Of a stretch of 5,977 bases of DNA, positions 1 through 5,908 are shown piece by piece. Positions within the stretch are counted from its first letter, which is position 1; the number at the start of each line of letters is the position of its first letter. The position numbers and the translations under genes were made by a program. The notes beneath the pieces are model-generated. The model was not told the DNA's origin. It did no database searches and was given only the letters and a program-made list of their open reading frames with translations. This DNA comes from Gallionellaceae bacterium (GTDB lineage: Bacteria; Pseudomonadota; Gammaproteobacteria; Burkholderiales; Gallionellaceae): NCBI GenBank assembly GCA_030646595.1, contig JAUSKS010000298.1:1-5977 (forward strand). The letters are read 5' to 3'.

Positions 1-114
1 GTAACCGATGATCAATGGCTGACCTGGCAGACTTGGTTGTCGCGTCTGTTTGTTGATGCGGATATCCGTGCTTTTACTGATTATCAGCAGGCTATTGCCT
101 GGCTCCAGGAATAA
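1..114 (+). CDS. C-terminal fragment of an unidentified protein (possibly STAS/SpoIIAA-like)
   Basis: Frame 1 is open from the window edge to a TAA at 112-114 and gives 37 residues ending in DYQQAIAWLQE; the start lies outside the window. The pattern of a Trp-rich helix (DDQWLTWQTWLSRLF), then DIRAF, then a short helix ending in AWLQE resembles the C-terminus of small SpoIIAA/STAS-like proteins, which often end in 'vrvF...eAlaWL'. That resemblance is from memory and the piece is too short to be sure; it could equally be another small cytoplasmic protein. It ends 37 bases before desA on the same strand, with no obvious terminator between, so the two may be co-transcribed. Confidence 0.55.
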   Translation, partial: VTDDQWLTWQTWLSRLFVDADIRAFTDYQQAIAWLQE

Positions 115-138
115 TTTTTCAGTATTTAAAGTTTAGTT

Positions 139-144
139 AAAGGA
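139..144 (+). promoter_or_regulatory. Ribosome binding site of desA
   Basis: AAAGGA lies 7 bases before the ATG at 152. It supports that start, which also gives a complete first membrane segment. Confidence 0.7.
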
Positions 145-151
145 AATTCAG

Positions 152-1324
152 ATGTTTTCAGGTTTTATTGATCTGCCCTGGTGGGGTTATATCGTTGTCA
201 CCTTGGTCTTCACCCATATCACCATCGCATCGGTCACCATTTTTTTACATCGCCATCAGGCACATCGCGCGCTTGAATTGCATGCTATTCCCAGCCATTT
301 TTTCCGCTTCTGGTTATGGCTGACCACTGGCATTGTGACCAAGGAGTGGGCTGCTATTCACCGCAAGCACCATGCCAAATGCGAAACTGAAGAAGACCCG
401 CATAGTCCGGTTATGCTGGGCATTAAAAAAGTATTACTGCAGGGTGCGGAGCTGTATCGCAAAGAAGCAAAGAATCAGGAAACACTGGATAAATATGGTC
501 ACGGCACCCCGGACGACAGTCTGGAAAATAATTTGTACAGCAAGCACAGTATGCTGGGCATTGCGCTGATGCTGATTATCAACGTGTTGTTGTTTGGCCC
601 CCTGGGCCTGACCATCTGGGCTGTACAAATGGCCTGGATACCGATCAATGCAGCGGGCATAGTGAATGGCGCGGGCCACTATTGGGGCTACCGCAATTTT
701 TCCTGCGCTGATGCTTCAACCAATCTTTTGCCGTGGGGTATTTTCATTGGCGGGGAAGAACTGCATAACAACCATCATGCTTATGCCTCATCGGCCAAAC
801 TTTCCAACAAATGGTATGAGTTTGACATCGGCTGGGCTTACATCCGCATGCTGGAAACAGTGGGCCTGGCCCAGGTAAAAAAACTGGCTCCGCAATTGCG
901 CCTCAACCACGACAAAACTTCCTGCGACCTGGAAACGCTGCATGCAGTGATTGCTCATCGCTACGAAGTGACAGCCAAATATGCAAAGTCGCTGAAGAAG
1001 ACCTATTCCGAAGAAATTGCCAAGCTCAAACTGCATGCCTCAGGCAAGTTTGACGTAGACATGGCGCGTATCAAGCATTGGCTGCACCTGGATGAAAGTG
1101 CGCTCACCAGCCAGCAAAAAACCAAGCTGGGTGCGGTCATCGAAGCCAGCAAAACTCTGCATACTGCGTATACATTGCGCCAGGAACTGGCTGCTATCTG
1201 GCAACGCTCTGCCGCTACCAAGGAACAACTGGTCAAACAATTGGAAGATTGGTGTCACCGGGCAGATAATAGCGGTATTGTGGCGGTGAGAGAGTTTTCA
1301 CAACGCTTGCGTTGCTACGCATAA
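152..1324 (+). CDS. desA: Membrane fatty-acid (acyl-CoA/acyl-lipid) delta-9-type desaturase
   Basis: A 390-residue integral membrane di-iron desaturase that introduces a cis double bond into saturated acyl chains using O2 and an external electron donor, raising membrane unsaturation. All three histidine boxes are present: HRHQAHR at residues 33-39, HRKHH at 70-74 and HNNHH at 205-209; the third box follows the conserved GEELHNNHH context. Hydrophobic segments lie around 12-32, 48-63 and 135-165, with the His boxes on the same side of the membrane. The GHYWGYRNF motif at 175-183 is typical of the stearoyl-CoA/DesA family. The desaturase core ends near residue 250. The remaining 140 residues form a soluble, helical extension whose last 85 residues resemble the C-terminus of ISL3-type transposases (see findings). 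I recall the same extension in other proteobacterial DesA proteins, so I do not read it as a recent fusion. It faces the PEP-CTERM genes convergently. Desaturase function is secure; substrate and regiochemistry are inferred. Confidence 0.92.
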   Translation: MFSGFIDLPWWGYIVVTLVFTHITIASVTIFLHRHQAHRALELHAIPSHFFRFWLWLTTGIVTKEWAAIHRKHHAKCETEEDPHSPVMLGIKKVLLQGAELYRKEAKNQETLDKYGHGTPDDSLENNLYSKHSMLGIALMLIINVLLFGPLGLTIWAVQMAWIPINAAGIVNGAGHYWGYRNFSCADASTNLLPWGIFIGGEELHNNHHAYASSAKLSNKWYEFDIGWAYIRMLETVGLAQVKKLAPQLRLNHDKTSCDLETLHAVIAHRYEVTAKYAKSLKKTYSEEIAKLKLHASGKFDVDMARIKHWLHLDESALTSQQKTKLGAVIEASKTLHTAYTLRQELAAIWQRSAATKEQLVKQLEDWCHRADNSGIVAVREFSQRLRCYA

Positions 1325-1329
1325 AGTCA

Positions 1330-1390
1330 GGAACCTCTGATTAAGCTACAGAAACATGGTGCGGACTGTAATCAGAAGTCCCTTTATTTA
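1330..1390 (+). terminator. Probable imperfect terminator after desA
   Basis: Arms 1330-1342 and 1370-1382 pair at 11 of 13 positions (two A-C mismatches). They are followed directly by a T-rich stretch at 1383-1390. The hairpin begins 6 bases after the desA stop. The loop is long (27 bases), so termination may be partial. Confidence 0.45.
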
Positions 1391-1398
1391 TGATGCAA

Positions 1399-1428
1399 TG
1401 CACACCTCAAATACCACTGAGGTGTGCA
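1399..1428. terminator. Perfect 11-bp hairpin between convergent genes
   Basis: TGCACACCTCA (1399-1409) and TGAGGTGTGCA (1418-1428) are exact inverted repeats around an 8-base loop. The hairpin lies between the ends of desA and the first PEP-CTERM gene, so it could stop transcription from either side. No T-run follows on either strand, so factor-independent termination is uncertain; it may instead protect mRNA 3' ends. Confidence 0.45.
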
Positions 1429-1446
1429 AGCAATTACCGCATCCCA

Positions 1447-2076
1447 TTACTGGGATTTTTTACGCCTTGCAGTAAAGCCCAACAAACCAAGCCCTGCTAG
1501 CAGCAGAGCATAAGTATCAGGCTCAGGAACAGCAGAGATCGGGCCGTACCATGCAGAACCCTTTTCACAGCCATCCTTCCCTGCTGATTGTAGATGAAGT
1601 CCCAGATACTCTATCGTTCCGACCATGCCTGAGGCGTTCCATGAAACGTATTGATTATCTCCCTCAAGCCTGGTGCTGCCTCCGCCGAAGCGATATCTAA
1701 AATCAAAATCTCCTCCTGGGCCACCACCTGACGAAACACCTACGGTCAGGCCTGTTACCGAACTACTGACTCCGCTAATGCCTATTGTATCTCCAGGATG
1801 CTCAGGAGGCGGAGCGAAATCCACCGCCATCGCACCTATAAATGCATTAGGACCAAAGTAACTTTCAAAATTACTATTGGTGCTTAAAGTAAACGACCAA
1901 TTGCCTCCACCATTGTCAGTGGCTACCAATTGTCCAAAATCAGGGGAAGTCGGCGCGCCTGAATATCCTGTTATCAAGGTGCCAAACTCATAAGAGGTTG
2001 CTGTAGCCTGTGCTGCACTGCTTAAAGCCAGCAAGACTCCCACCATACATGCATATACCATTTTTGAATTAAACAT
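1447..2076 (-). CDS. PEP-CTERM sorting-domain secreted protein
   Basis: A 209-residue predicted exosortase substrate of unknown specific role. The signal peptide covers residues 1-24 (hydrophobic core 7-20, cleavage likely after AQA at 22-24). The mature part is rich in Gly, Ser, Thr and aromatic residues and looks beta-rich, with GPNAFIGAMAVDF at 75-87, FDFRYRFGGG at 124-133 and QYVSW at 142-146. The tail is the standard three-part signal: VPEP at 183-186, a hydrophobic stretch at about 189-201 and basic RRKK at 204-207. In this family the tail is cut by a membrane exosortase after Sec export, and the products are usually linked to exopolysaccharide and the cell surface. There is a single mature cysteine at 170. 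The start at 2076 is supported by AAGGAGAG. It lies 104 bases downstream of the second PEP-CTERM gene and may be its operon partner. The sorting call is firm; the body function is unknown. Confidence 0.88.
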   Translation of the reverse strand: MFNSKMVYACMVGVLLALSSAAQATATSYEFGTLITGYSGAPTSPDFGQLVATDNGGGNWSFTLSTNSNFESYFGPNAFIGAMAVDFAPPPEHPGDTIGISGVSSSVTGLTVGVSSGGGPGGDFDFRYRFGGGSTRLEGDNQYVSWNASGMVGTIEYLGLHLQSAGKDGCEKGSAWYGPISAVPEPDTYALLLAGLGLLGFTARRKKSQ

Positions 2077-2080
2077 TTTT

Positions 2081-2088
2081 CTCTCCTT
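2081..2088 (-). promoter_or_regulatory. Ribosome binding site of the 1447-2076 gene
   Basis: On the minus strand AAGGAGAG precedes the ATG at 2076 by 4 bases (about 6-8 from the SD core). It is a strong Shine-Dalgarno match and decides this start. Confidence 0.75.
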
Positions 2089-2100
2089 AACATAGCTTAA

Positions 2101-2144
2101 CCGCCCGGAGCAGGTTCGTTATTTCTGAACCAGCCCCGTGGCGG
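2101..2144. other. Large hairpin in the spacer between the two PEP-CTERM genes
   Basis: GGTTC (2113-2117) pairs with GAACC (2127-2131) around a 9-base loop, and the outer CCGCC (2101-2105) pairs with GGCGG (2140-2144). The arms between them pair mostly, with two A-mismatches and one bulged T at 2139. It ends 12 bases before the ribosome binding site of the downstream gene on the minus strand. There is no T-run after it, so it looks more like an mRNA processing or stabilising hairpin, or a partial attenuator, than a standard terminator. Confidence 0.5.
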
Positions 2145-2146
2145 AG

Positions 2147-2168
2147 TTTGCTATACGTTTGCTATACC
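2147..2168. repeat. Tandem 11-bp direct repeat, two copies
   Basis: TTTGCTATACG at 2147-2157 is followed immediately by TTTGCTATACC at 2158-2168, identical in 10 of 11 bases. A period of one helical turn would suit a protein-binding site. It sits between the stop of the upstream PEP-CTERM gene and the hairpin at 2101-2144. Function unknown. Confidence 0.6.
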
Positions 2169-2180
2169 GAATAATTCAGC

Positions 2181-2717
2181 TTAAACGTTGGTTTTGCGAC
2201 GACGGGCAGTGAACCCCAGCAGACCCAGTCCAGCCAATACCATGGCATAAGTATCTGGCTCAGGGATAGGGCTGGTTGGAGTGATCTGGATGCTGCCAGT
2301 ATAAGAACCACTGCCTCTTACTTTCATGGCAGTACCCATTACATTCAGGGCAAAGCTGTCTGCTGGGTTCAAACCGGAGAAAGTGTAGTTTGAAGTAGTG
2401 CCAGGAGAGCCACTTCCAACTACGATGCCGGTAGTCACATCAGTCAAAGTAAAGCTGGTGATCCAATGAGTTGGGCCAGTAAAACCCCAGCCAGAAATAG
2501 CCACTGCACCACCTTCAGTACCTGCACCAGTAGGAATGGTAAAGGTGTATGTGTCACTGAACGAACCCCGAACTGCTGGGTTGCCAAAAACTGCATCATG
2601 GCTGGTAACATTGTCGGTAAAAGTCAAAGGGGCAGTCAAGGCATGTGCGGCCCCAGCAGCCAAGCCCAACAGCATGGCTACAGTGGCGCTTATTACGCGT
2701 AAATAAGTATTTTTCAT
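2181..2717 (-). CDS. PEP-CTERM sorting-domain secreted protein (FxDxF-like)
   Basis: A 178-residue predicted exosortase substrate. I take the ATG at 2717 rather than the TTG at 2729 or the ATG at 2723: GGAG (2724-2727, minus strand) lies 6 bases before 2717 but overlaps the earlier starts. This gives a clean signal peptide (MKNTYLRV, then a hydrophobic core to AHA at residue 26). The short mature body is beta-rich. GSFSDTYTF at about residues 51-59 resembles the core of the FxDxF family of PEP-CTERM proteins, with Tyr in place of the second Phe. A Ser/Thr/Gly-rich region follows. The tail has IPEP at 151-154, a hydrophobic stretch at about 157-169 and RRRK at 172-175, almost identical to the tail of the neighbouring gene although the bodies do not resemble each other. 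It is expected to be exported by Sec, held by the tail and processed by exosortase. Family-level call only; no enzymatic motif seen. Confidence 0.87.
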   Translation of the reverse strand: MKNTYLRVISATVAMLLGLAAGAAHALTAPLTFTDNVTSHDAVFGNPAVRGSFSDTYTFTIPTGAGTEGGAVAISGWGFTGPTHWITSFTLTDVTTGIVVGSGSPGTTSNYTFSGLNPADSFALNVMGTAMKVRGSGSYTGSIQITPTSPIPEPDTYAMVLAGLGLLGFTARRRKTNV

Positions 2718-2723
2718 TTTCAT

Positions 2724-2727
2724 CTCC
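2724..2727 (-). promoter_or_regulatory. Ribosome binding site deciding the start at 2717
   Basis: On the minus strand the sequence reads TTGGAGATGAAAATG. The GGAG is correctly spaced (6 bases) for the last ATG (2717) and too close to the ATG at 2723. The TTG start at 2729 would place the SD inside the gene. Confidence 0.65.
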
Positions 2728-2729
2728 AA

Positions 2730-3009
2730 TTAAATTAAAGTACGAGGTTAATAAAACTAACTGCTTAAGATCCATACTCTGGTCACCAAACACAACATTG
2801 GAAAGCAAGAGTATGTTGCGCAGTTTAGCTATCGCACTAGTAAATACTATTGTACTGAGGTACAAGTTTGGCACGGGTTAGCAGGCAATTTGTATGGGGA
2901 AATTTAAGGCGGGCCGCAAAAAAATATTGGGCAAAAAAAGAGGTTTACAAAAACAAGAAGCCACTCTACAGTAGTTTTTCAAAAAGGCTGAGTAGCAAGA
3001 AAAACTATC
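2730..3009. other. Gene-free stretch between the PEP-CTERM genes and tRNA-Leu
   Basis: About 280 A/T-rich bases with no supported gene. They hold an 8-bp inverted repeat (CATACTCT 2773-2780 / AGAGTATG 2808-2815) and a small hairpin TTGTAC-TGAG-GTACAA at 2850-2865. A 9-bp inverted repeat TAGTTTTTC 2972-2980 / GAAAAACTA 2999-3007 just after the tRNA could act as a weak tRNA terminator. The promoter for the PEP-CTERM genes should lie here, but I see no convincing -35/-10 pair or properly spaced sigma-54 site on the minus strand. Confidence 0.5.
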
Positions 3010-3094
3010 TGGTGCGAAAGGAGAGACTCGAACTCTCACGCCTTGCGGCGCTGGAACCTAAATCCAGTGCGTCTACCAATTCCGCCACTTTCGC
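3010..3094 (-). tRNA. tRNA-Leu (anticodon UAG)
   Basis: The minus strand folds into a complete class II tRNA of 85 bases, including an encoded CCA (3010-3012). The acceptor stem GCGAAAG (3094-3088) pairs perfectly with CTTTCGC (3020-3014). The D arm contains the expected AATTGGTAGACGC. The anticodon stem CTGGA/TCCAG encloses TTTAGGT, giving anticodon TAG, which reads CUN leucine codons. The long variable arm CGCCGCAAGGCG is typical of leucine tRNAs, and the T arm is GAGAG-TTCGAGT-CTCTC. It decodes CTA and other CUN codons. It stands alone, with its own promoter, downstream of the AcuI-like gene. Confidence 0.97.
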
Positions 3095-3113
3095 TGGTTT
3101 ATAAGCGGACGGA

Positions 3114-3122
3114 ATTATAGCA
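3114..3122 (-). promoter_or_regulatory. Extended -10 promoter of tRNA-Leu
   Basis: The minus strand carries TGCTATAAT, a perfect extended -10 element (TGn + TATAAT), placing transcription start about 12 bases before the mature tRNA 5' end. No good -35 hexamer sits 17 bases upstream (ATCGGT), as is common for extended -10 promoters. It lies just after the stop of the 3134-4123 gene. Confidence 0.65.
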
Positions 3123-3133
3123 TGCGACCACCT

Positions 3134-4123
3134 TCAACCGATATGCACTACTGTGCGTCCCTGCGATTTTCCGTGCAGCATGTCAGAAAAAACTTGCGGT
3201 AATTGGGCAAACGTCACCGTGCATGCAATTTTATTTAATTGCGCCGGACGCAATTCATTGGCCAGTCTCCACCAAATTTTTTCCCGCAAGGGCATCGCAG
3301 TGCTGGCCGAATCAATACCAATCAAACGTACCCCGCGCAGAATAAAAGGGTAAACCGTGGCATGAAATTCCGCGCCGCCGGCATTACCAAAACTGGCAAT
3401 CGCTCCACCTTGCTGCATGGTGCGCGTTAACCAGGCCAGCATGTTTCCGCCCACTGCGTCCAGTGCGCCGGCCCAACGCGTCTGCTCCAACGAGCGGGTG
3501 CTGTGCAGATCAATCGTGCTACGCGGCAATATTTCATGCGCGCCGAGTGATTTCAAATACGCATGCTCATCATCTTTAGCTGTTACTGCCACGACCTGAT
3601 AGCCACGTTGCGCCAGCATGGCTATGGCCAGACTGCCCACCCCACCGCTAGCGCCCGTTACCAGAACGGGACCGTTTTCAGGTTTGAGATCGTTTTGTTC
3701 CAGACGGTGTAGGGACAGCGCCGCAGTAAATCCGGCAGTACCCAGCGCCATGGCTTCAAACAATGACAAGCCCTGCGGCAACGCTACCAACCACTCGCCG
3801 GGCACACGCACCCGCTCGGCATAACCGCCATCGTGCGCCACACCCATGTCATAGCCCGTGACAATCACTTCATCACCCGGCTTGAAGCGCGCATCTTGTG
3901 ATGACTCAACCACGCCCGCTGCATCCACTCCACCCGTGCAGGGAAAACGCCGCACTACTTTGCCCGTGCCAGTCGCCGCCAGCGTATCTTTGTAATTCAC
4001 ACTGGAATACAGAACCCGTACCACGACTGTGCCGGGGTCTAGTTCATTCAGCGTCATCTCTACGAAACGGCTTATGGTGTGGCCGTTTTCGTTGAAGATG
4101 CGATAGGCAGGAAATGTTTGCAT
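3134..4123 (-). CDS. acuI: AcuI/YhdH-family NADPH-dependent acryloyl-CoA reductase-like MDR oxidoreductase
   Basis: A 329-residue zinc-free medium-chain dehydrogenase/reductase, close in length to E. coli YhdH (324). The family reduces acryloyl-CoA to propionyl-CoA with NADPH, removing a toxic enoyl-CoA. The N-terminal catalytic part has YSSVNYKD at 39-46 and GGVDAAGVV at 64-72, followed by FKPGDEVIVTGYDMG at 80-94. The Rossmann nucleotide-binding loop is VTGASGGVGS at 155-164. YLKSLGA, WAGALDAVGG, PFILRGVRLIGIDS and the end motif QGRTVV all match the YhdH/AcuI pattern, and there are no zinc-ligand cysteine motifs. An in-frame TAG 13 codons upstream leaves this ATG as the only plausible start, yet no clear Shine-Dalgarno precedes it. 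The gene follows lpdA on the same strand, separated by a palindromic repeat, so it may have its own promoter. Subfamily call is strong; the exact substrate is inferred, and many relatives are annotated only as quinone oxidoreductases. Confidence 0.85.
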   Translation of the reverse strand: MQTFPAYRIFNENGHTISRFVEMTLNELDPGTVVVRVLYSSVNYKDTLAATGTGKVVRRFPCTGGVDAAGVVESSQDARFKPGDEVIVTGYDMGVAHDGGYAERVRVPGEWLVALPQGLSLFEAMALGTAGFTAALSLHRLEQNDLKPENGPVLVTGASGGVGSLAIAMLAQRGYQVVAVTAKDDEHAYLKSLGAHEILPRSTIDLHSTRSLEQTRWAGALDAVGGNMLAWLTRTMQQGGAIASFGNAGGAEFHATVYPFILRGVRLIGIDSASTAMPLREKIWWRLANELRPAQLNKIACTVTFAQLPQVFSDMLHGKSQGRTVVHIG

Positions 4124-4171
4124 GATGTAGGAATGCGATTGATCGCACCCTTCAACCTAGATAAAACATTT

Positions 4172-4303
4172 AGCCACAGAGAACACAGAGGACACAGAGA
4201 TGATGCAGGATCCCACACATTTTTCATGTTTACCTGATGGTGATATGGTCATTAACGATAACCCCATTGGGTTTTCTCTGTGAGCTCTGTGTTCTCTGTG
4301 GCT
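4172..4303. repeat. 132-bp palindromic (MITE-like) dispersed repeat
   Basis: The outer 19 bases are perfect inverted repeats (4172-4190 and 4285-4303). Pairing continues for another 10 bases on each side (to 4200 and 4275) with only two mismatches. Each arm contains three CACAGAG/CTCTGTG units at a 9-base period (starts 4175, 4184, 4193 and 4276, 4285, 4294). The 74-base centre is unrelated and has no gene. I recall 'CCACAGAG-ACACAGAG' repeats being scattered through many bacterial genomes. No obvious target-site duplication flanks it. In the transcript it would form a long hairpin 20 bases after the lpdA stop. Confidence 0.8.
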
Positions 4304-4322
4304 TGCACTTCTGTTTCCCGGT

Positions 4323-5741
4323 TCAAATATGTATCGTGCGCTTATCCACCGCCAGCGCCGCTTCATGCATCACTTCCGACAATGACGGATGCGCATGCAC
4401 AGTACGCGCCAGGTCTTCGCTGCTGGCCGAAAAGGCCATGGCCAATACAGCTTGCTGAATAAGTTCGGAAGCCATTGCGCCCACGATATGCACACCCAGT
4501 ATGCGATCTGTGGCAGCATCGGCCAGAATTTTCACGAAGCCCGCAGTCTCGCCTAATGCACGCGCACGGCCATTGGCAATGAAAGGAAACTGCCCTGCCT
4601 TATATGCCACATTTTCTTTTTTCAGTTGCTGCTCGGTCTTGCCCACCCAGGCAATTTCCGGCGCGGTATACATCACGCTGGGCACCAGATTCAAATCGCA
4701 ATGCCCGGCCTGGCCTGCAATCAGCTCAGCCACCATCACGCCTTCTTCTGATGCCTTGTGTGCCAGCATGGGGCCACGCACTACATCGCCGACCGCATAC
4801 ACATTCACCAGATTGCTGCGGCAATATTCGTCCACCTCAATGCGCCCTGCGGCATCCAGCAACAACCCAGCTTGCTCCGCGCCCAAGCCTTGCGTATTCG
4901 GCACACGTCCCACTGCCACAATCAATTTATCTGCCGCCAAAATTTGCGCTGCTCCTTGCGCATCGTGCCAGGCAATGCGCACCTCTTTGCCCGTTTGTGT
5001 CACGCCATCAAGCTGCACACCCAGATGAATCTTTAATCCCTGCTTGGTAAAAATACGCAGCGTCTCTTTCGCTACCTGTTCATCTGCCACCGCCAGAAAA
5101 GCAGGCGCGGCCTCCAGCAAGGTCACTTCCGCTCCCAGCCTGCGCCACACACTGCCCAATTCCAGACCGATCACGCCCGCACCAATAATAGCCAGGCGTT
5201 TTGGCACTTTATCAAAACTCAACGCGCCCGCGTTATCGACGATGCGTTCGCCATCCAGCGGCGCTTGCGGCAACACGCGCGGTGTGGAACCGGTAGCAAT
5301 AATGACATGCTGCGCACGCACCTCCTCGCCCTTAGCTATCGCTATGCGCCAGGTTTCTCCATCACGCCCCAGCAAACTGGCCCGGCCATGCAGTGCCGTG
5401 ACTTTATTTTTTTTGAAAAGCTGATTGATGCCCAGAGTAAAGTCGGACACGATCTTGTCCTTGCGCGCCTGCATTTTCGCTATATCCAGTTGCACGTCCG
5501 TAGCCGTAATGCCATGCGCAGTAAAATCATGGGTGACCCGCTCATAATTTTCTGAAGATTCCAGCAGCGCCTTGGAAGGAATGCAACCCACATTCAAACA
5601 AGTCCCACCCAGGCTGGCTTTGCCCTGCACATTTTTCCATTCATCCACGCAGGCGACGTTCATGCCCAGCTGCGCACAACGGATTGCCGCGACATAACCG
5701 CCGGGCCCGGCACCGATTACTACTACGTCAAAATCTGCCAT
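4323..5741 (-). CDS. lpdA: Dihydrolipoyl dehydrogenase (E3)
   Basis: A 472-residue flavoprotein that reoxidises dihydrolipoamide on the E2 subunit of 2-oxoacid dehydrogenase complexes, passing electrons through FAD to NAD+. The FAD-binding [11 protein letters not shown] is at 10-20. The redox disulfide is [13 protein letters not shown], with Cys48 and Cys53. The NAD-binding motif is [10 protein letters not shown] at 187-196. The second FAD motif is YAVGDV at 315-320, followed by LAHKASEEG. The C-terminal dimer/active-site motif is HAHPSLSE, with catalytic His451 and Glu456. Length is normal and there is no N-terminal lipoyl domain, unlike the E3 of many betaproteobacterial pyruvate dehydrogenases, so it fits a 2-oxoglutarate dehydrogenase E3. 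The start is supported by AGGGAG 8 bases upstream. The E1/E2 genes expected just upstream are not within the 236 bases available, where a repeat intervenes. All catalytic residues are intact. Confidence 0.96.
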   Translation of the reverse strand: MADFDVVVIGAGPGGYVAAIRCAQLGMNVACVDEWKNVQGKASLGGTCLNVGCIPSKALLESSENYERVTHDFTAHGITATDVQLDIAKMQARKDKIVSDFTLGINQLFKKNKVTALHGRASLLGRDGETWRIAIAKGEEVRAQHVIIATGSTPRVLPQAPLDGERIVDNAGALSFDKVPKRLAIIGAGVIGLELGSVWRRLGAEVTLLEAAPAFLAVADEQVAKETLRIFTKQGLKIHLGVQLDGVTQTGKEVRIAWHDAQGAAQILAADKLIVAVGRVPNTQGLGAEQAGLLLDAAGRIEVDEYCRSNLVNVYAVGDVVRGPMLAHKASEEGVMVAELIAGQAGHCDLNLVPSVMYTAPEIAWVGKTEQQLKKENVAYKAGQFPFIANGRARALGETAGFVKILADAATDRILGVHIVGAMASELIQQAVLAMAFSASSEDLARTVHAHPSLSEVMHEAALAVDKRTIHI

Positions 5742-5747
5742 ACAACT

Positions 5748-5754
5748 ACTCCCT
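5748..5754 (-). promoter_or_regulatory. Ribosome binding site of lpdA
   Basis: AGGGAGT on the minus strand ends 6 bases before the ATG at 5741. It supports the chosen start, which places the FAD motif at residue 10 as usual for the family. Confidence 0.7.
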
Positions 5755-5890
5755 AGCTAAATCTGCCCGACACTGTTGCATAAATGAACTAGAACTTCAA
5801 TATTGCAAATAAATCAGCAGTGGGGTTTCAGTTGAATGACAAGTGTTCCACTAGCGGATTTTAATGTGCGTGAAAAATCAAAGTAAAAAC
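5755..5890. other. Upstream region of lpdA, no gene seen
   Basis: A/T-rich spacer with no supported coding region on either strand. The lpdA promoter may be here, but candidate hexamers on the minus strand (TTGCAA or TTGTCA) have no acceptable -10 at the right distance, so none is called. Confidence 0.4.
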
Positions 5891-5908
5891 CGCCGGGGGT
5901 AGCCCGGC
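5881..5908 (-). terminator. Terminator-like hairpin upstream of lpdA
   Basis: GCCGGG (5892-5897) and CCCGGC (5903-5908) form a perfect 6-bp G/C stem with a 5-base loop. On the minus strand it is followed by GGTTTTTAC, the layout of a factor-independent terminator for a gene entering from beyond the right edge. It also appears to be part of the dispersed repeat at 5891-5977. Confidence 0.5.

Noticed and set aside
2596..2881. Overlapping small frames on both strands across the start of the second PEP-CTERM gene
   Set aside because: No ribosome binding sites or recognisable domains; they overlap a well supported signal-peptide coding region.
2868..2883. Sigma-54-like site TTGGCACGGGTTAGCA on the + strand
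   Set aside because: The -24 GG and -12 GC are separated by 9 bases rather than 10, it points away from the PEP-CTERM genes, and no real + strand gene follows.
2868..3104. 78-residue + strand reading frame ending in KERLELSRLAALEPKSSAS
   Set aside because: Its second half is the antisense of tRNA-Leu, a familiar false-gene pattern; there is no ribosome binding site and the first half is low-complexity Lys-rich.
4157..4366. 69-residue minus strand frame with HREHRAHRE and SVSSVFSVAK repeats
   Set aside because: The peptide repeats come from the 9-base period of the palindromic element, and the frame overlaps the end of lpdA.
4501..5028. 175-residue + strand frame opposite lpdA, with other long + strand frames between 4604 and 5555
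   Set aside because: They lie entirely antisense to lpdA, which has every catalytic motif; composition is Cys/Ser/Pro-rich and typical of shadow frames.
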